Origin: Heyndrickxia sporothermodurans | Lineage (GTDB): Bacteria; Bacillota; Bacilli; Bacillales; Bacillaceae_C | Length of the DNA stretch: 55,000 bases | Assembly (NCBI GenBank): GCA_016756695.1 | Contig: CP066701.1 | Coordinates: 1,505,001 to 1,560,000, forward strand | Reading direction: 5' to 3' | Shown here: positions 22,232 to 31,582 of the stretch, one piece after another | How the letters are laid out: every line of letters begins with the position of its first letter | Numbering within the stretch: the stretch's first letter is position 1 | Position numbers and translations under genes: made by a program | The notes under the pieces: model-generated | The model's database searches: none | Told to the model about the DNA's origin: nothing | What the model saw: only the letters and a program-made list of their open reading frames with translations

Positions 22232-22261
22232 TAAAGATAAATGGTAACTGTTCCATAGACA

Positions 22262-22305
22262 AAAGCCGTACATTAATGTAATATTATTTTTAAATATTCG
22301 GGTTT
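22262..22305 (+). promoter_or_regulatory. Inverted PurBox pair upstream of purR
   Basis: AAAGCCGTACATT (22262-22274) and, on the - strand, AAACCCGAATATT (22293-22305) each match 11 of 13 positions of the PurR site AWWWCCGAACWWT. They face each other across 18 bases, close to the usual PurBox spacing, which suggests autoregulation of purR. Confidence 0.6.
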
Positions 22306-22319
22306 TAGGAGGTGTGACA

Positions 22320-23141
22320 TTGAAGTTTCGTCGTAGTGAACGGTTAATAGATATGACGCATTATTTACTTGAACGCCCAAAAGAGTTAGTGTCATTAACC
22401 TTCTTTTCAGAAAAGTATGAATCAGCTAAGTCCTCAATTAGTGAAGATTTGGCAATTATTAAAGATACCTTTGAAAAGCAAGGTATAGGCTCGCTTCAAA
22501 CAATTCCCGGTGCTTCCGGGGGAGTAAAATATATACCACGTACGAATAAAGAGGATGCTAAAAAGTTCATTAATGAATTATGTCGGTTAATTGCAGATTC
22601 TGATCGTTTGTTACCTGGTGGGTATTTATATCTAACGGATCTTCTTGGAAATCCACAAATAGTAAGTAAAGTGGGCAAATTGCTTGCATCATCATTTGCG
22701 GATACTGATATTGATGTCATAATGACAGTTGCTACTAAAGGGATTTCTATTGCACATGCTACAGCCGCCTATTTGAATGTACCGGTTGTCATTGTTCGAA
22801 GAGACAGTAAAGTAACTGAGGGATCGACTGTTAGTATTAATTATGTTTCAGGTTCATCAAAAAGAATTCAAACAATGGTGCTTTCAAAACGAAGCTTAAA
22901 TGAAGGTGCAAAAGTCCTTATCGTCGATGACTTTATGAAAGCAGGCGGAACGGTAAAGGGAATGGTTAATCTTTTAGATGAATTCAATGCATCACTAGCA
23001 GGAATCGCGGTATTATTGGAGTCTGAAGAGGCAGAAGAAAGATTAGTTGATGACTATGTTTCATTGGTGAAATTAATGGATGTCGATGTAAAAGAAAAGA
23101 AGATTAAAGTAATTGAAGGTAATTATTTTACGAACAAATAA
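22320..23141 (+). CDS. purR: Purine operon repressor PurR
   Basis: Bacillus-type PurR: a winged-helix DNA-binding domain fused to a phosphoribosyltransferase-like domain that senses PRPP. The N-terminus [19 protein letters not shown] and [16 protein letters not shown] form the winged helix. The PRPP loop is [17 protein letters not shown] at 22320 behind TAGGAGGTG gives the standard 273-residue protein. It forms a transcription unit with ridA 13 bases downstream. A PurBox pair lies just upstream. Confidence 0.96.
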   Translation: MKFRRSERLIDMTHYLLERPKELVSLTFFSEKYESAKSSISEDLAIIKDTFEKQGIGSLQTIPGASGGVKYIPRTNKEDAKKFINELCRLIADSDRLLPGGYLYLTDLLGNPQIVSKVGKLLASSFADTDIDVIMTVATKGISIAHATAAYLNVPVVIVRRDSKVTEGSTVSINYVSGSSKRIQTMVLSKRSLNEGAKVLIVDDFMKAGGTVKGMVNLLDEFNASLAGIAVLLESEEAEERLVDDYVSLVKLMDVDVKEKKIKVIEGNYFTNK

Positions 23142-23154
23142 GGGGGATTTTTTT

Positions 23155-23529
23155 ATGAAAAAAGTATCAACAGTTGATGCGCCGGCTGCTATCGGTCCAT
23201 ATTCACAAGGAATGATCGTGAATAATATTTTTTATAGTTCCGGGCAAATTCCACTTACACCAGACGGATCTCTTGTAACTGGAGATATTAGGGAGCAAAC
23301 ACATCAAGTATTTAAAAATTTAGATGCCGTTTTAAAAGCAGCGGGTGCTTCATTTGATACAGTGGTTAAAGCAACGGTATTTATAAAAAATATGGATGAA
23401 TTTGCAATAATTAATGAAATTTATGGAGAATATTTTTCTACACATAAGCCTGCAAGATCTTGTGTAGAAGTTTCAAGACTTCCAAAAGATGTATCAATAG
23501 AAATAGAGGTCATTGCTTTAATTAAATAA
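23155..23529 (+). CDS. ridA: 2-iminobutanoate/2-iminopropanoate deaminase RidA (YabJ)
   Basis: Small Rid/YER057c/UK114 protein that hydrolyses reactive enamine/imine products of PLP enzymes. Signature features: [12 protein letters not shown] near residue 8, FYSSGQIPL, and the active-site arginine in ARSCVEV followed by [10 protein letters not shown]. The 124-residue length is normal. ATG 23155 follows AGGGGGAT. Co-transcribed with purR, as in B. subtilis. Confidence 0.96.
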   Translation: MKKVSTVDAPAAIGPYSQGMIVNNIFYSSGQIPLTPDGSLVTGDIREQTHQVFKNLDAVLKAAGASFDTVVKATVFIKNMDEFAIINEIYGEYFSTHKPARSCVEVSRLPKDVSIEIEVIALIK

Positions 23530-23536
23530 AATTTCT

Positions 23537-23569
23537 AATCGGCTTTTTAGAAAATAGCCGATTTTTTTA
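23537..23569 (+). terminator. Terminator after ridA
   Basis: AATCGGCT pairs with AGCCGATT (23556-23563), followed by T residues. Confidence 0.85.
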
Positions 23570-23681
23570 TACCGGAATTGTTTAAAATAGGTATATTTGG
23601 TCAACAATTAGTTAATATGCAGTAATTTAAATGAAAAAATATAAGAGCCCTATAAATTTTTTAAAAAATTTTACAATTTAA

Positions 23682-23709
23682 GAAGGAATATATCAAAATC
23701 TGTTGAATA
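23682..23709 (+). promoter_or_regulatory. SigmaH promoter of spoVG
   Basis: GAAGGAATA (RNAGGAWWW), 11 bases, then GTTGAATA (RNNGAAT) match the sigmaH pattern. spoVG is a classic sigmaH-dependent gene, also repressed by AbrB, whose gene is in this window. The 5' region is very A+T-rich, as AbrB targets are. Confidence 0.75.
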
Positions 23710-23750
23710 CTTTAACTAGATTCAATCTATGTGAAAAGGTGGTGAGTAGG

Positions 23751-24044
23751 ATGGAAGTGACAGATGTAAGATTACGCCGTGTTAATACAGAAGGGCGAAT
23801 GCGTGCGATTGCTTCTATTACACTAGATAATGAATTTGTTGTCCATGATATACGTGTAATTGATGGGAATAATGGATTATTTGTGGCAATGCCGAGTAAA
23901 CGTACTCCGGATGGAGAGTTTAGGGATATCGCTCATCCAATCAATTCTAATACTAGAAGCAAGATTCAAGAGTCAGTATTAGCGGAGTATCATCGTTTAG
24001 GAGAGTTAGAAGAAGTTGAGTTTGAAGAAGCTGGCGCTTCCTAA
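23751..24044 (+). CDS. spoVG: SpoVG regulatory protein
   Basis: A 97-residue nucleic-acid-binding regulator affecting asymmetric septation and stationary-phase gene expression. The family core [20 protein letters not shown] and [25 protein letters not shown] is present (key stretches at residues 1-20 and about 52-75). ATG 23751 follows AAGGTGGTGAG. The longer open frame starts inside the promoter and is rejected. Confidence 0.97.
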   Translation: MEVTDVRLRRVNTEGRMRAIASITLDNEFVVHDIRVIDGNNGLFVAMPSKRTPDGEFRDIAHPINSNTRSKIQESVLAEYHRLGELEEVEFEEAGAS

Positions 24045-24057
24045 CAGATAAAGCACC

Positions 24058-24092
24058 AAGAGCCTACTCCAAAAAGTAAGGCTCTTTTTTTA
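24058..24092 (+). terminator. Terminator after spoVG
   Basis: AAGAGCCT pairs with AGGCTCTT (24079-24086), extended by ACT/AGT past a bulge, then TTTTTTT. Confidence 0.85.
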
Positions 24093-24238
24093 TGCTGATC
24101 TAGGAAAGATAAAACCGTAGTGTTCAGTTTTCCACCATACATAGAAATCCTCTGTCCTACATTTTTGAATTCTAATCCGTATATTTCTTAAAATAAGGTT
24201 TTTACAATTGACAATTCTTTGTATATCCCGATGTTGTC

Positions 24239-24267
24239 TTGAAATTAAGTTTGAATTGCGATATATT
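24239..24267 (+). promoter_or_regulatory. Probable sigmaA promoter of glmU-prs
   Basis: TTGAAA (24239-24244), a 17-bp spacer and TATATT (24262-24267), about 37 bases before glmU. Confidence 0.55.
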
Positions 24268-24303
24268 TTTTTATGGATAAAAAGGTTTATTGGGGGACCA
24301 AAT

Positions 24304-25677
24304 ATGACAAATCGATTTGCTGTTATTTTAGCAGCTGGCCAAGGAACACGGATGAAATCGAAACTTTATAAAGTATTGCATCCTGTTTGTGGAAAGCCCA
24401 TGGTAGAACATGTTGTTGATCAAATCGGTAAATTGGAAATCAATAAAATGGTAACGATCGTTGGCCATGGTGCAGAATTGGTGAAGGAAAAATTAGAAGG
24501 AAAAACAGCTTTTGCGCTTCAAGAAAAACAATTGGGAACTGCCCATGCTGTTATGCAAGCGGATGAAATTTTAGCTGATAAAGATGGAATTACTTTAGTA
24601 GTTTGTGGTGATACCCCTCTCATACAAGCAGAGACAATGGAAGCATTGATGAGGCATCATGAGGAACAAAAGGCTAAAGCGACTATATTAACAGCATATA
24701 CAGAAAAACCCGAAGGCTATGGAAGAATTATTCGAAATGAACAAGGCTTCGTAGAAAGAATTGTTGAGCATAAAGATGCAACGGAAGATGAACGTAAAGT
24801 AAGAGAAATCAATACCGGTGTTTTTTGCTTTGATAACAAAGCTTTATTTCAAGCACTTAGCAAAGTTTCTAACGATAATGTACAAGGTGAATACTACTTG
24901 CCTGATGTAATCGAAATTTTGAAAAACGAAGGTGAAGTTGTTTCAGCTTATCAAACAGAAAATATGGACGAAACATTAGGTGTCAATGATCGAATCGCTC
25001 TTTCAAATGCGGAAAGGATTATGAAAAAGCGGATTAATGAGTATCATATGAGAAATGGTGTGTCGATTATAGATCCGGAGCAAACGTATATTGGAGTAGA
25101 TATTATCATTGGATCAGATACAGTTATCTATCCGGGTGTACAATTATCAGGACAAACGATCATTGGTGAAGATTGTATTATTGGTCCAAATTCCGAAATT
25201 AAAGATTGTACAATCAATAACGGGACTGTTATTCAGCAATCAGTAGCTCATAATAGTGCGATTGGTGCAAATGTAAAGATTGGTCCATTTGCTCATATCC
25301 GTCCAGACTCTAATATATCCGACGACGTTAAAATAGGAAATTTTGTTGAAATTAAAAAAGCGAAGTTTGGAAAAGGAAGTAAAGCATCGCATTTAAGTTA
25401 TATAGGGGATGCAGAAGTTGGGTCTGATGTAAATATTGGCTGTGGCTCAATTACTGTAAACTACGATGGAAAAAATAAATATTTAACAAAAATTGAAGAT
25501 GGTGTGTTTGTTGGTTGCAATTCCAACTTAGTTGCTCCTGTTACGGTTGGAAAAAATGCTTATATTGCAGCGGGATCAACTATTACAAAAGATGTACCTG
25601 GCGACGCATTATCCATTGCACGTGCAAGACAAGTGAATAAAGAGAATTATGTAAATAAATTAAAACACAATCAATAA
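24304..25677 (+). CDS. glmU: Bifunctional N-acetylglucosamine-1-phosphate uridyltransferase / glucosamine-1-phosphate acetyltransferase
   Basis: Makes UDP-GlcNAc for peptidoglycan and wall polymers. The N-terminal uridyltransferase half (1-230) has [11 protein letters not shown] (residues 9-19) and the LGTAHAV and CGDTPL motifs. The C-terminal left-handed beta-helix acetyltransferase has hexapeptide repeats (about 250-440), including [11 protein letters not shown] and NYDGKNKY. At 457 residues it matches GlmU (GcaD/Tms). ATG 24304 is behind GGGGGACC. prs follows 13 bases downstream. Confidence 0.97.
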   Translation: MTNRFAVILAAGQGTRMKSKLYKVLHPVCGKPMVEHVVDQIGKLEINKMVTIVGHGAELVKEKLEGKTAFALQEKQLGTAHAVMQADEILADKDGITLVVCGDTPLIQAETMEALMRHHEEQKAKATILTAYTEKPEGYGRIIRNEQGFVERIVEHKDATEDERKVREINTGVFCFDNKALFQALSKVSNDNVQGEYYLPDVIEILKNEGEVVSAYQTENMDETLGVNDRIALSNAERIMKKRINEYHMRNGVSIIDPEQTYIGVDIIIGSDTVIYPGVQLSGQTIIGEDCIIGPNSEIKDCTINNGTVIQQSVAHNSAIGANVKIGPFAHIRPDSNISDDVKIGNFVEIKKAKFGKGSKASHLSYIGDAEVGSDVNIGCGSITVNYDGKNKYLTKIEDGVFVGCNSNLVAPVTVGKNAYIAAGSTITKDVPGDALSIARARQVNKENYVNKLKHNQ

Positions 25678-25690
25678 TTGGAGGTCCATC

Positions 25691-26647
25691 ATGTCTAACC
25701 AGTATCTTGATCCTAACTTGAAAATCTTTAGTTTAAATTCAAATCATAAATTAGCAGAAGAGATTGCAAAAGTAGTTGGAGTAGAACTTGGTAAATGCTC
25801 TGTCACTCGATTTAGTGATGGAGAAATACAAATTAATATTGAAGAAAGTATTCGTGGGTGCGATGTATATGTTGTGCAACCAACTAGTGCCCCAGTGAAT
25901 GAAAGCTTGATGGAACTTCTAATCATGATTGATGCGCTTAAACGTGCATCAGCGAAAACAATTAATATCGTTATGCCTTATTATGGATATGCTCGCCAAG
26001 ACCGTAAAGCAAGAGCTAGGGAACCGATTACGGCTAAACTCGTAGCAAATCTTATTGAAACTGCAGGGGCAACAAGAGTGATCGCATTAGATTTACATGC
26101 TCCGCAAATTCAAGGATTTTTTGACATTCCAAATGATCACTTAATGGGTGTACCTATCTTAGCTGATTACTTTAAAAAGAAAAAGTTCACCGATGATATT
26201 GTCATTGTTTCTCCGGATCATGGCGGAGTTACTCGTGCCCGTAAAATGGCCGATCGTCTAAAGGCACCAATTGCAATTATTGATAAACGTCGACCAAGAC
26301 CAAATGTTGCCGAAGTAATGAATATCGTCGGTAATATTGAAGGGAAAATTGCCATTTTAATTGATGATATTATTGATACAGCGGGTACGATCACATTAGC
26401 TGCTAATGCATTAGTAGAAAATGGTGCGAAAGAAGTGTATGCATGCTGTACTCACCCTGTTCTATCAGGACCAGCTATTGAACGTATAAATAATTCAAAA
26501 ATTAAAGAATTAGTCGTAACTAATTCAATTGCATTATCAGAAGAAAAGAAATCAGATAAAATTGTTGAACTATCAATCGCTGCATTATTAGGAGAAGCAA
26601 TTATTCGTGTACATGAAGAATTATCTGTAAGTACATTATTTGATTAA
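25691..26647 (+). CDS. prs: Ribose-phosphate pyrophosphokinase
   Basis: Makes PRPP from ribose-5-phosphate and ATP, feeding purine, pyrimidine, histidine and tryptophan synthesis; PRPP is also the effector of PurR encoded just upstream. The 318-residue class I enzyme shows [16 protein letters not shown], the flexible-loop [31 protein letters not shown], and the PRPP-binding loop [15 protein letters not shown] 25691 follows GGAGGTCC. Paired with glmU, as in Bacillus generally. Confidence 0.98.
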   Translation: MSNQYLDPNLKIFSLNSNHKLAEEIAKVVGVELGKCSVTRFSDGEIQINIEESIRGCDVYVVQPTSAPVNESLMELLIMIDALKRASAKTINIVMPYYGYARQDRKARAREPITAKLVANLIETAGATRVIALDLHAPQIQGFFDIPNDHLMGVPILADYFKKKKFTDDIVIVSPDHGGVTRARKMADRLKAPIAIIDKRRPRPNVAEVMNIVGNIEGKIAILIDDIIDTAGTITLAANALVENGAKEVYACCTHPVLSGPAIERINNSKIKELVVTNSIALSEEKKSDKIVELSIAALLGEAIIRVHEELSVSTLFD

Positions 26648-26663
26648 TAGTTAAAGAATTGCG

Positions 26664-26690
26664 AGACTGGCATTTTGCTGGTCTTTTTTT
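26664..26690 (+). terminator. Terminator after prs
   Basis: A hairpin of GAC, TG and GCA pairing with TGC, TG and GTC (two G-U pairs), then seven T residues. Confidence 0.7.
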
Positions 26691-26731
26691 GTTTTATGAA
26701 CAAAGGCTTATCGTCTAATTCCCTAATTTAT

Positions 26732-26757
26732 GTTTAGACCCTTCTTTATTTGGGAAA
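26732..26757 (+). promoter_or_regulatory. SigmaB-like promoter of ctc
   Basis: GTTTAG (26732-26737), 14 bases, then GGGAAA (26752-26757), against the sigmaB pattern GTTTAA-N12-14-GGGTAT. B. subtilis ctc is a model sigmaB gene, which raises confidence despite two -10 mismatches. Confidence 0.55.
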
Positions 26758-26798
26758 AGATATGTAAGAGGGTTACATATTCAAGGAGGTTGTTAATA

Positions 26799-27425
26799 AT
26801 GGCGGCAGTACTTGACGCAATTAAACGTAATAAAAAACAAAGATCTGAATTAAAAAACCTACGAGATATGGGAAATATCCCAGCAGTTATTTATGGGTAT
26901 AATGTCGAAAATACACCGATTTATGTAAGCGGAGCAGATTTTATAAAAGTCATTCGTGATGCGGGAAGAAATGGAGTTATTTCTCTTAATATTAACGGGA
27001 ATAAAAGAAACGTTATTTTAAACGATTATCAAGAGGATTGTATTAAAAAGGATATTATTCATATAGACTTTTTAGCAGTAGATATGAAGGCTGAAATTGA
27101 AGCAAACGTTAGGGTGGAATTAGTTGGAGATAGCGCTGGGGTAAGGGATGGAGGAGTCCTGCAGCAATCAGTTCATGAGTTGACTGTAATTGCTAAACCA
27201 GATGAATTGCCTGATGCAATTCAAGTAGATGTTACGAATCTTCAAGTTGGAGAAACAATAACGGTTTCGGATATTAAAGGTAATTACCCATACCAAATTA
27301 CACAAGAAGATGAATTAACGATTGCTTCAGTTTTGGCTCCTCGTCAAGAAGAGGAGATTAGTACTGGAGAAGAACAAGAACCAGGAACTCCTGACAACTT
27401 AGAAGGCAGAGAAACAACAGAGTAA
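26799..27425 (+). CDS. ctc: General stress protein Ctc / ribosomal protein bL25
   Basis: Long-form bL25 that binds 5S rRNA in the large subunit and is induced by stress in B. subtilis. The N-terminal L25 domain (about 1-95) includes the conserved VIYGYNVENTPIYV. The TL5/CTC C-terminal beta-domain (about 100-185) includes VRVELVGDSAGVRDGGVL and VTNLQVGETI. The acidic C-terminal tail is normal for Ctc. ATG 26799 has AAGGAGG; the frame extending 23 codons upstream runs through the promoter. Its 208 residues fit the family. Confidence 0.95.
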   Translation: MAAVLDAIKRNKKQRSELKNLRDMGNIPAVIYGYNVENTPIYVSGADFIKVIRDAGRNGVISLNINGNKRNVILNDYQEDCIKKDIIHIDFLAVDMKAEIEANVRVELVGDSAGVRDGGVLQQSVHELTVIAKPDELPDAIQVDVTNLQVGETITVSDIKGNYPYQITQEDELTIASVLAPRQEEEISTGEEQEPGTPDNLEGRETTE

Positions 27426-27468
27426 CCTAATGAGTAAACATTTTTATCCTTAATGAAAAATAATAGCG

Positions 27469-27497
27469 GGCGTAACCGGGCGGGGTTACGCCTTTTT
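27469..27497 (+). terminator. Terminator after ctc
   Basis: GGCGTAACC pairs with GGTTACGCC (27484-27492), followed by TTTTT. The second nested element begins 33 bases downstream. Confidence 0.88.
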
Positions 27498-27708
27498 AAA
27501 TATTTTACTTTTATCTTCTTCATATACATGAATGAATTTCATAATTCTTAGCCCTTGTGTATCAAGGGGTTTAAGAGATAAAAAAAGAAGTACCTCCCCA
27601 AATCTTGTATAATGGTAGTTGACCAGTAAGCCCCCATTCAAACAACGCATATAAATGATCAGCACCCCTTAGTACAATAATCGTATCAATTAAGGAGGTG
27701 CTTTTCCT

Positions 27709-27900
27709 ATGTCACAACAAAAACTAACAATCGTCCCCGTTTCAATACAACCAGAAAAAAATATTATAACATCCACAACTTCGAAAGATCCTTCAAATAG
27801 CTTTTGCACAATCAAAATTGAAGCTGCTGAAATTTCCTTCTTCAACGGCGTAGATGAGCACATCATCCAAACGGTCATGAGGGAGTTGAAAAATCTATGA
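27709..27900 (+). CDS. tnpA: Short IS66 TnpA-like protein (63 residues)
   Basis: Identical in sequence to the product at 20034-20225. AAGGAGGTG precedes the ATG, and the stop overlaps tnpB by 4 bases. It lacks the N-terminal half of ordinary TnpA proteins. Confidence 0.75.
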   Translation: MSQQKLTIVPVSIQPEKNIITSTTSKDPSNSFCTIKIEAAEISFFNGVDEHIIQTVMRELKNL

Positions 27901-28249
27901 AACATGATTATACCAGTGTAAAAAACATTTATATTATTTGCGGTAAAACAGATATGAGGAAGGGAATTGATGGATTAGCAACGCTAATTCAAGATTCTTT
28001 CGAACTTGATCCATATGGAGATTCTATTTTCCTTTTCTCTGGTTGGAGTAAAGACCGTTATAAATGTTTATATTTTGATGGCGATGGTTTCGCCATGCTT
28101 TATAAGCGACTAGATGGAGGAAAACTTCAATGGTAAAAGATGAAAATGAAGTACGTAAACTTTCGCAACAGGAGGTTCGCTGGTTGTTAGAAGGGTTGTC
28201 CATTCAGCAACCAAAGGCCATTCAAAAATCACAAAAAGGAGTATTCTAA
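27897..28249 (+). pseudogene. tnpB: IS66 tnpB, frameshifted by a one-base loss
   Basis: Matches the intact tnpB at 19684-20037 until CTTCAATGG near 28131. Here GGTAAAAG replaces GGCCAAAAG, giving an immediate stop after 79 residues. The remaining C-terminal segment (VRWLLEGLSI) continues in another frame to 28249. Confidence 0.9.
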
Positions 28250-28351
28250 ACAAGCTAGAAATGTTGGTTTATAGCCATTTTCAACTTCGCTTTCTACGTT
28301 AAAAATGTTATAATATAACTAACTTATGGTGAACGAAAAGTGGTGAAATAA

Positions 28352-29943
28352 ATGGTTAATACTTCTTCCAATAACAAGAATCCATATGGGAAATTAATTC
28401 GACTTCTCGAAGAACAATTGGCTCATTCAAATCAACAAAACAAAGACTTATCGAAAAAGCTAGATCAATCAACTAAACAGATTGAAGCGCTAACTGAACA
28501 AATTCGCCATTTAACAAAACTTTTATATGGATCGAAATCCGAAAAATCGAAATACAACGTACCAGATGGGCAAGGCTCATTATTTGATGATGACCCGGCT
28601 TTTAGCGAACCTGAGCACACAGAAGAACAAAGCCAACAGACAATCTCTTATACTGTTGTACGAAAAGTTAAATCAAAAAACGAAATGATTCCTTGCATGA
28701 TGGTATTGAAGTAGAAGCTATTCACCATCATCCGAAAAATACAATCTGTGACTGTTGCCAAGGGCAAATGATTGAAATTGGTAGTACACTTGTACGTGAA
28801 GAAGCAAAATTTATTCCTGCAAAAATGATGAAAGTACAGCACATTGAACATGCGTATGAATGTAAAGACTGCAAAGTTGATTCATCACAGCCAGCACAAA
28901 TCAAACGCGGGAAAGCACCACAACCAGCGATTCAGCGTAGCATCGCAAGTCCTAGCGTACTTGCCAAAGTCATCTATGATAAATTTGCACAATATTTACC
29001 TCTTTACCGTCAGGTAAAGGAATGGAATCGCTATGGACTGAATACCAATGATAAAAACCTATCGAATTGGGTTATCCGTGTAGCACATGATTGGCTGTTA
29101 CCTGTATACGAACGAATGAAAGAGTTGATGATGGCAAAATCGGTTTTGCATGTCGATGAAACATACGGACAAATTATCAACCGATCCGATGGGAAATCTG
29201 GCCAAGCCAATGCGTATAATTGGGTGTTTCGAAGTGTGCCAAGCCAAGGGCCAACAATGACTCTCTTTCAAAGCGCATTATCTCGAGCTCGATCTGTCCT
29301 TGAAAGTTTTATTGAAGGCTTTTCTGGAACGATTGTGTGTGATGGTTATTCTGCTTATGATAAGTTGGAAGGCGTTAATTTCGCAAATTGTTGGGCGCAT
29401 GTTCGTCGTTATTGGCTGAAAGCTGATAGCAAAAATGGTAGAATCGGTGTGAAATATTGTGATGATTTATATCGACTAGAAAGGCAATTTAAACGTTTGT
29501 CTCCGAGTAAACGAAGAAAAAAACGTCAAAAGTACTCGAAGCCAATCGTGGAGGAATTCCTTCACTGGGTTGAAACATCACCATTTTACGGAAAAAATGC
29601 GTTAGCAAAAGCAGCTGAATACACATTAAACAGGGCAAATGGACTCAAATTATTCCTGAATGATGGGCGAATTGAAATGGATAATAATCCAGCCGAGAAC
29701 GCCATCCGTCCCAACGTTATAGGAAGAAAAAATTGGCTCTTTAGTGTAAGTGAAGCTGGTGCAAAAGCGAATGCCATCTGTTTAAGTATTGCTGAAACTG
29801 CCAAAAGTAACGGCGTTGATTTCTATGAATATATAAAGAAACTTTTTACGGATTTACCAAATCTCGGCGTCCAACAAAACCCTGAAATTTTAGATCAATA
29901 CATGCCCTGGTCAAAAATGATTCAGGCAGAATGTAGCAAATAA
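28352..29943 (+). pseudogene. tnpC: IS66 tnpC, frameshifted in an A-run
   Basis: Compared with the intact copy at 17989-19581, an A7 tract has become A6 at about 28675-28680. The first frame ends at 28714 after 120 residues. The rest (zinc finger and DDE domain, to 29943) is open in a second frame and otherwise identical. A homopolymer sequencing error is possible. Confidence 0.88.
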
Positions 29944-30078
29944 ATGAAATAGCCGTAATTCGATTAAAAAAGTCAGAATTTACGGCTATTTACGATGCGT
30001 ACCGAAAGGTACACTTATTTTTTATAATTCGGGCTTACGTTGACCACAAACCATAAAAAGACTGGAGGAGTACTTCTT

Positions 30079-31428
30079 ATGACTATTATACGACAACCTA
30101 GCCTATTTGGCATACAGGAATTATTTGACATGGAACCTACCCAAAAATATGAAGCCATTATTTCAGCGGTAGATTTGGATTCGATGTACCATCAAGTGGC
30201 GAAAAAATCACGGTTGGGTGCACCGGAAGAACTAAACTATCAAACCATGATTATCTCCACCTTTGTAAGATACATAGAGCGCATCCCTACGATGAAGGAT
30301 CTTATAAAACGTCTTCATGATGATCTAGCTTTTAAGTTAAATTGTGGCTTTTTGGTTTCTGATCATGTGCCTTCAGAATCCTCCTATTCACGTCTCATAA
30401 CGAAATTGGAGGAAAGCGATATCCTTGAGAAAGAACAAGAAAAAGTGGTCCTCCAGGCTATTGCAGAAGGTTTCATCACGGATGATACAGTGGCTATTGA
30501 TGCAACCCATTTTGAAGCACGAGACCAAGCGCAGCCAAAAGAAGAAAAGCCAAAATCTGAACCCCAAAAACGTGGTCGGAAATCAAAAGATGAGCGTGAC
30601 GGGTGGCTTAAAGAACAAGCTGAAACGGAAGCCAATTTACCTTTATATGATAGAAAAATTGTACCAATTAGATGTTCCCTAGCCGAACTACGTGCCGAAG
30701 TTCCCCAAGACCCTAAATGGGGCGTGAAAAAGAACTCAGAAGGACAAAATGTTTTTTGGTTTGGCTACAAAGGTCATTTAGCCGTTGGTACATCAAGCCA
30801 ATACATTCTACAGGCTCTTTTTTCATCTGGGAGTCTAAATGATGGTAAGGCGACTATCCCTTTACTGAAAGGAATTCAGGAACGCCTTCACCTTCCATTA
30901 CGTTATCAAACAATGGATGCGGGCTATGACTATGAACCCATATACGAGCAGGTACATCGAATGGGACAACAATCCGTCATCGCGTATAATAAGCGAAATG
31001 AAGGGGAAATCATTGGCTATGATAAACACTTTGCCCCAACTTGTTTCAGAGAGCATTCTTATCGTTATGATAGTTTTGATCCTAAATATGAAACATTGAA
31101 ATACACAAGACCAAAGGAATGCAGCGACTGTCCCTTAGCTAATGAAGGTATTTGCCAAAAGGTTTATAAAGTGAAAATCACTTCAGACCTTCGCAGATAT
31201 ACCGCACCAGCACGCGGGTCACAAGCATGGAAAAACATTTTCAAACGTCGTACTGCCGTAGAACGGGTTAATGCCTATCTGAAAGAATTCTTTCAACTGA
31301 ACAATGTTCGCTATCGTACTGGGAAACGTGCAAAAATTCATTTTGACATGGTAACCCTTATTTATAATGCTTCAAAGTTAGCCGCAGACCGAATTAATGT
31401 ACAATTAAATCAGCAACAAGTAGCATGA
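30079..31428 (+). CDS. IS1182-type DDE transposase (intact)
   Basis: A 449-residue transposase. The N-terminal DUF772-like domain is TIIRQPSLFGIQELFDMEP through LHDDLAFKLNCGF. The catalytic domain has TDDTVAIDATHFEAR (first Asp), TMDAGYDYEP (second Asp) and the glutamate in RRTAVERVNAYLKEFF. A C-terminal cysteine cluster (CSDCPLANEGICQ) is typical of IS1182. ATG 30079 follows ACTGGAGGAG; an in-frame start 13 codons upstream lacks a ribosome-binding site. Its natural leader was split from its -10 (TATAAT, 27608-27613) by the IS66 insertion. Confidence 0.92.
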   Translation: MTIIRQPSLFGIQELFDMEPTQKYEAIISAVDLDSMYHQVAKKSRLGAPEELNYQTMIISTFVRYIERIPTMKDLIKRLHDDLAFKLNCGFLVSDHVPSESSYSRLITKLEESDILEKEQEKVVLQAIAEGFITDDTVAIDATHFEARDQAQPKEEKPKSEPQKRGRKSKDERDGWLKEQAETEANLPLYDRKIVPIRCSLAELRAEVPQDPKWGVKKNSEGQNVFWFGYKGHLAVGTSSQYILQALFSSGSLNDGKATIPLLKGIQERLHLPLRYQTMDAGYDYEPIYEQVHRMGQQSVIAYNKRNEGEIIGYDKHFAPTCFREHSYRYDSFDPKYETLKYTRPKECSDCPLANEGICQKVYKVKITSDLRRYTAPARGSQAWKNIFKRRTAVERVNAYLKEFFQLNNVRYRTGKRAKIHFDMVTLIYNASKLAADRINVQLNQQQVA

Positions 31429-31582
31429 TTTCTGTTTTTAAAAATATATTTTAGAAATTCTGTAGGATTCTGTATTTTTAAAAAGAGCAATTATGAAATT
31501 GACTCACATAATAAAAGGATAAGGATTAATAAGTAACATTGATAATATGTATATATGATATAGTAAAATAGAGGTGTGATGA

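Larger units (their letters stand above)
27626..30038 (+). mobile_element. IS66-family element nested in the right IS1182-type element
   Basis: A 2413-bp element, ends GTAAGCCC reading inward, with the 8-bp duplication GTTGACCA at 27618-27625 and 30039-30046. The interruption point within the IS1182 element is identical to that of the left copy. Two bases shorter than its twin because tnpB and tnpC have each lost one base. A 12-bp stem (29947-29958 with 29980-29991) lies after tnpC. Confidence 0.95.
27530..31505 (+). mobile_element. IS1182-type element carrying a nested IS66 element (right copy)
   Basis: A 3976-bp unit, the inverted near-duplicate of 16427-20404. Terminal repeats GAATGAATTTCATAATT and, reading inward from the right, GAGTCAATTTCATAATT. 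The flanking 4-bp duplication is ACAT (27526-27529 and 31506-31509), different from the TATT of the left copy, so the two copies arose by separate insertion events. The IS1182 transposase is intact here; the IS66 tnpB and tnpC genes are frameshifted. It lies between the ctc terminator and pth. Confidence 0.94.

Noticed and set aside
16427-31505. CRISPR array or integrated phage as the cause of the long repeats
   Set aside because: The repeats are only two copies, inverted, and fully explained by IS ends, target duplications and transposase genes.
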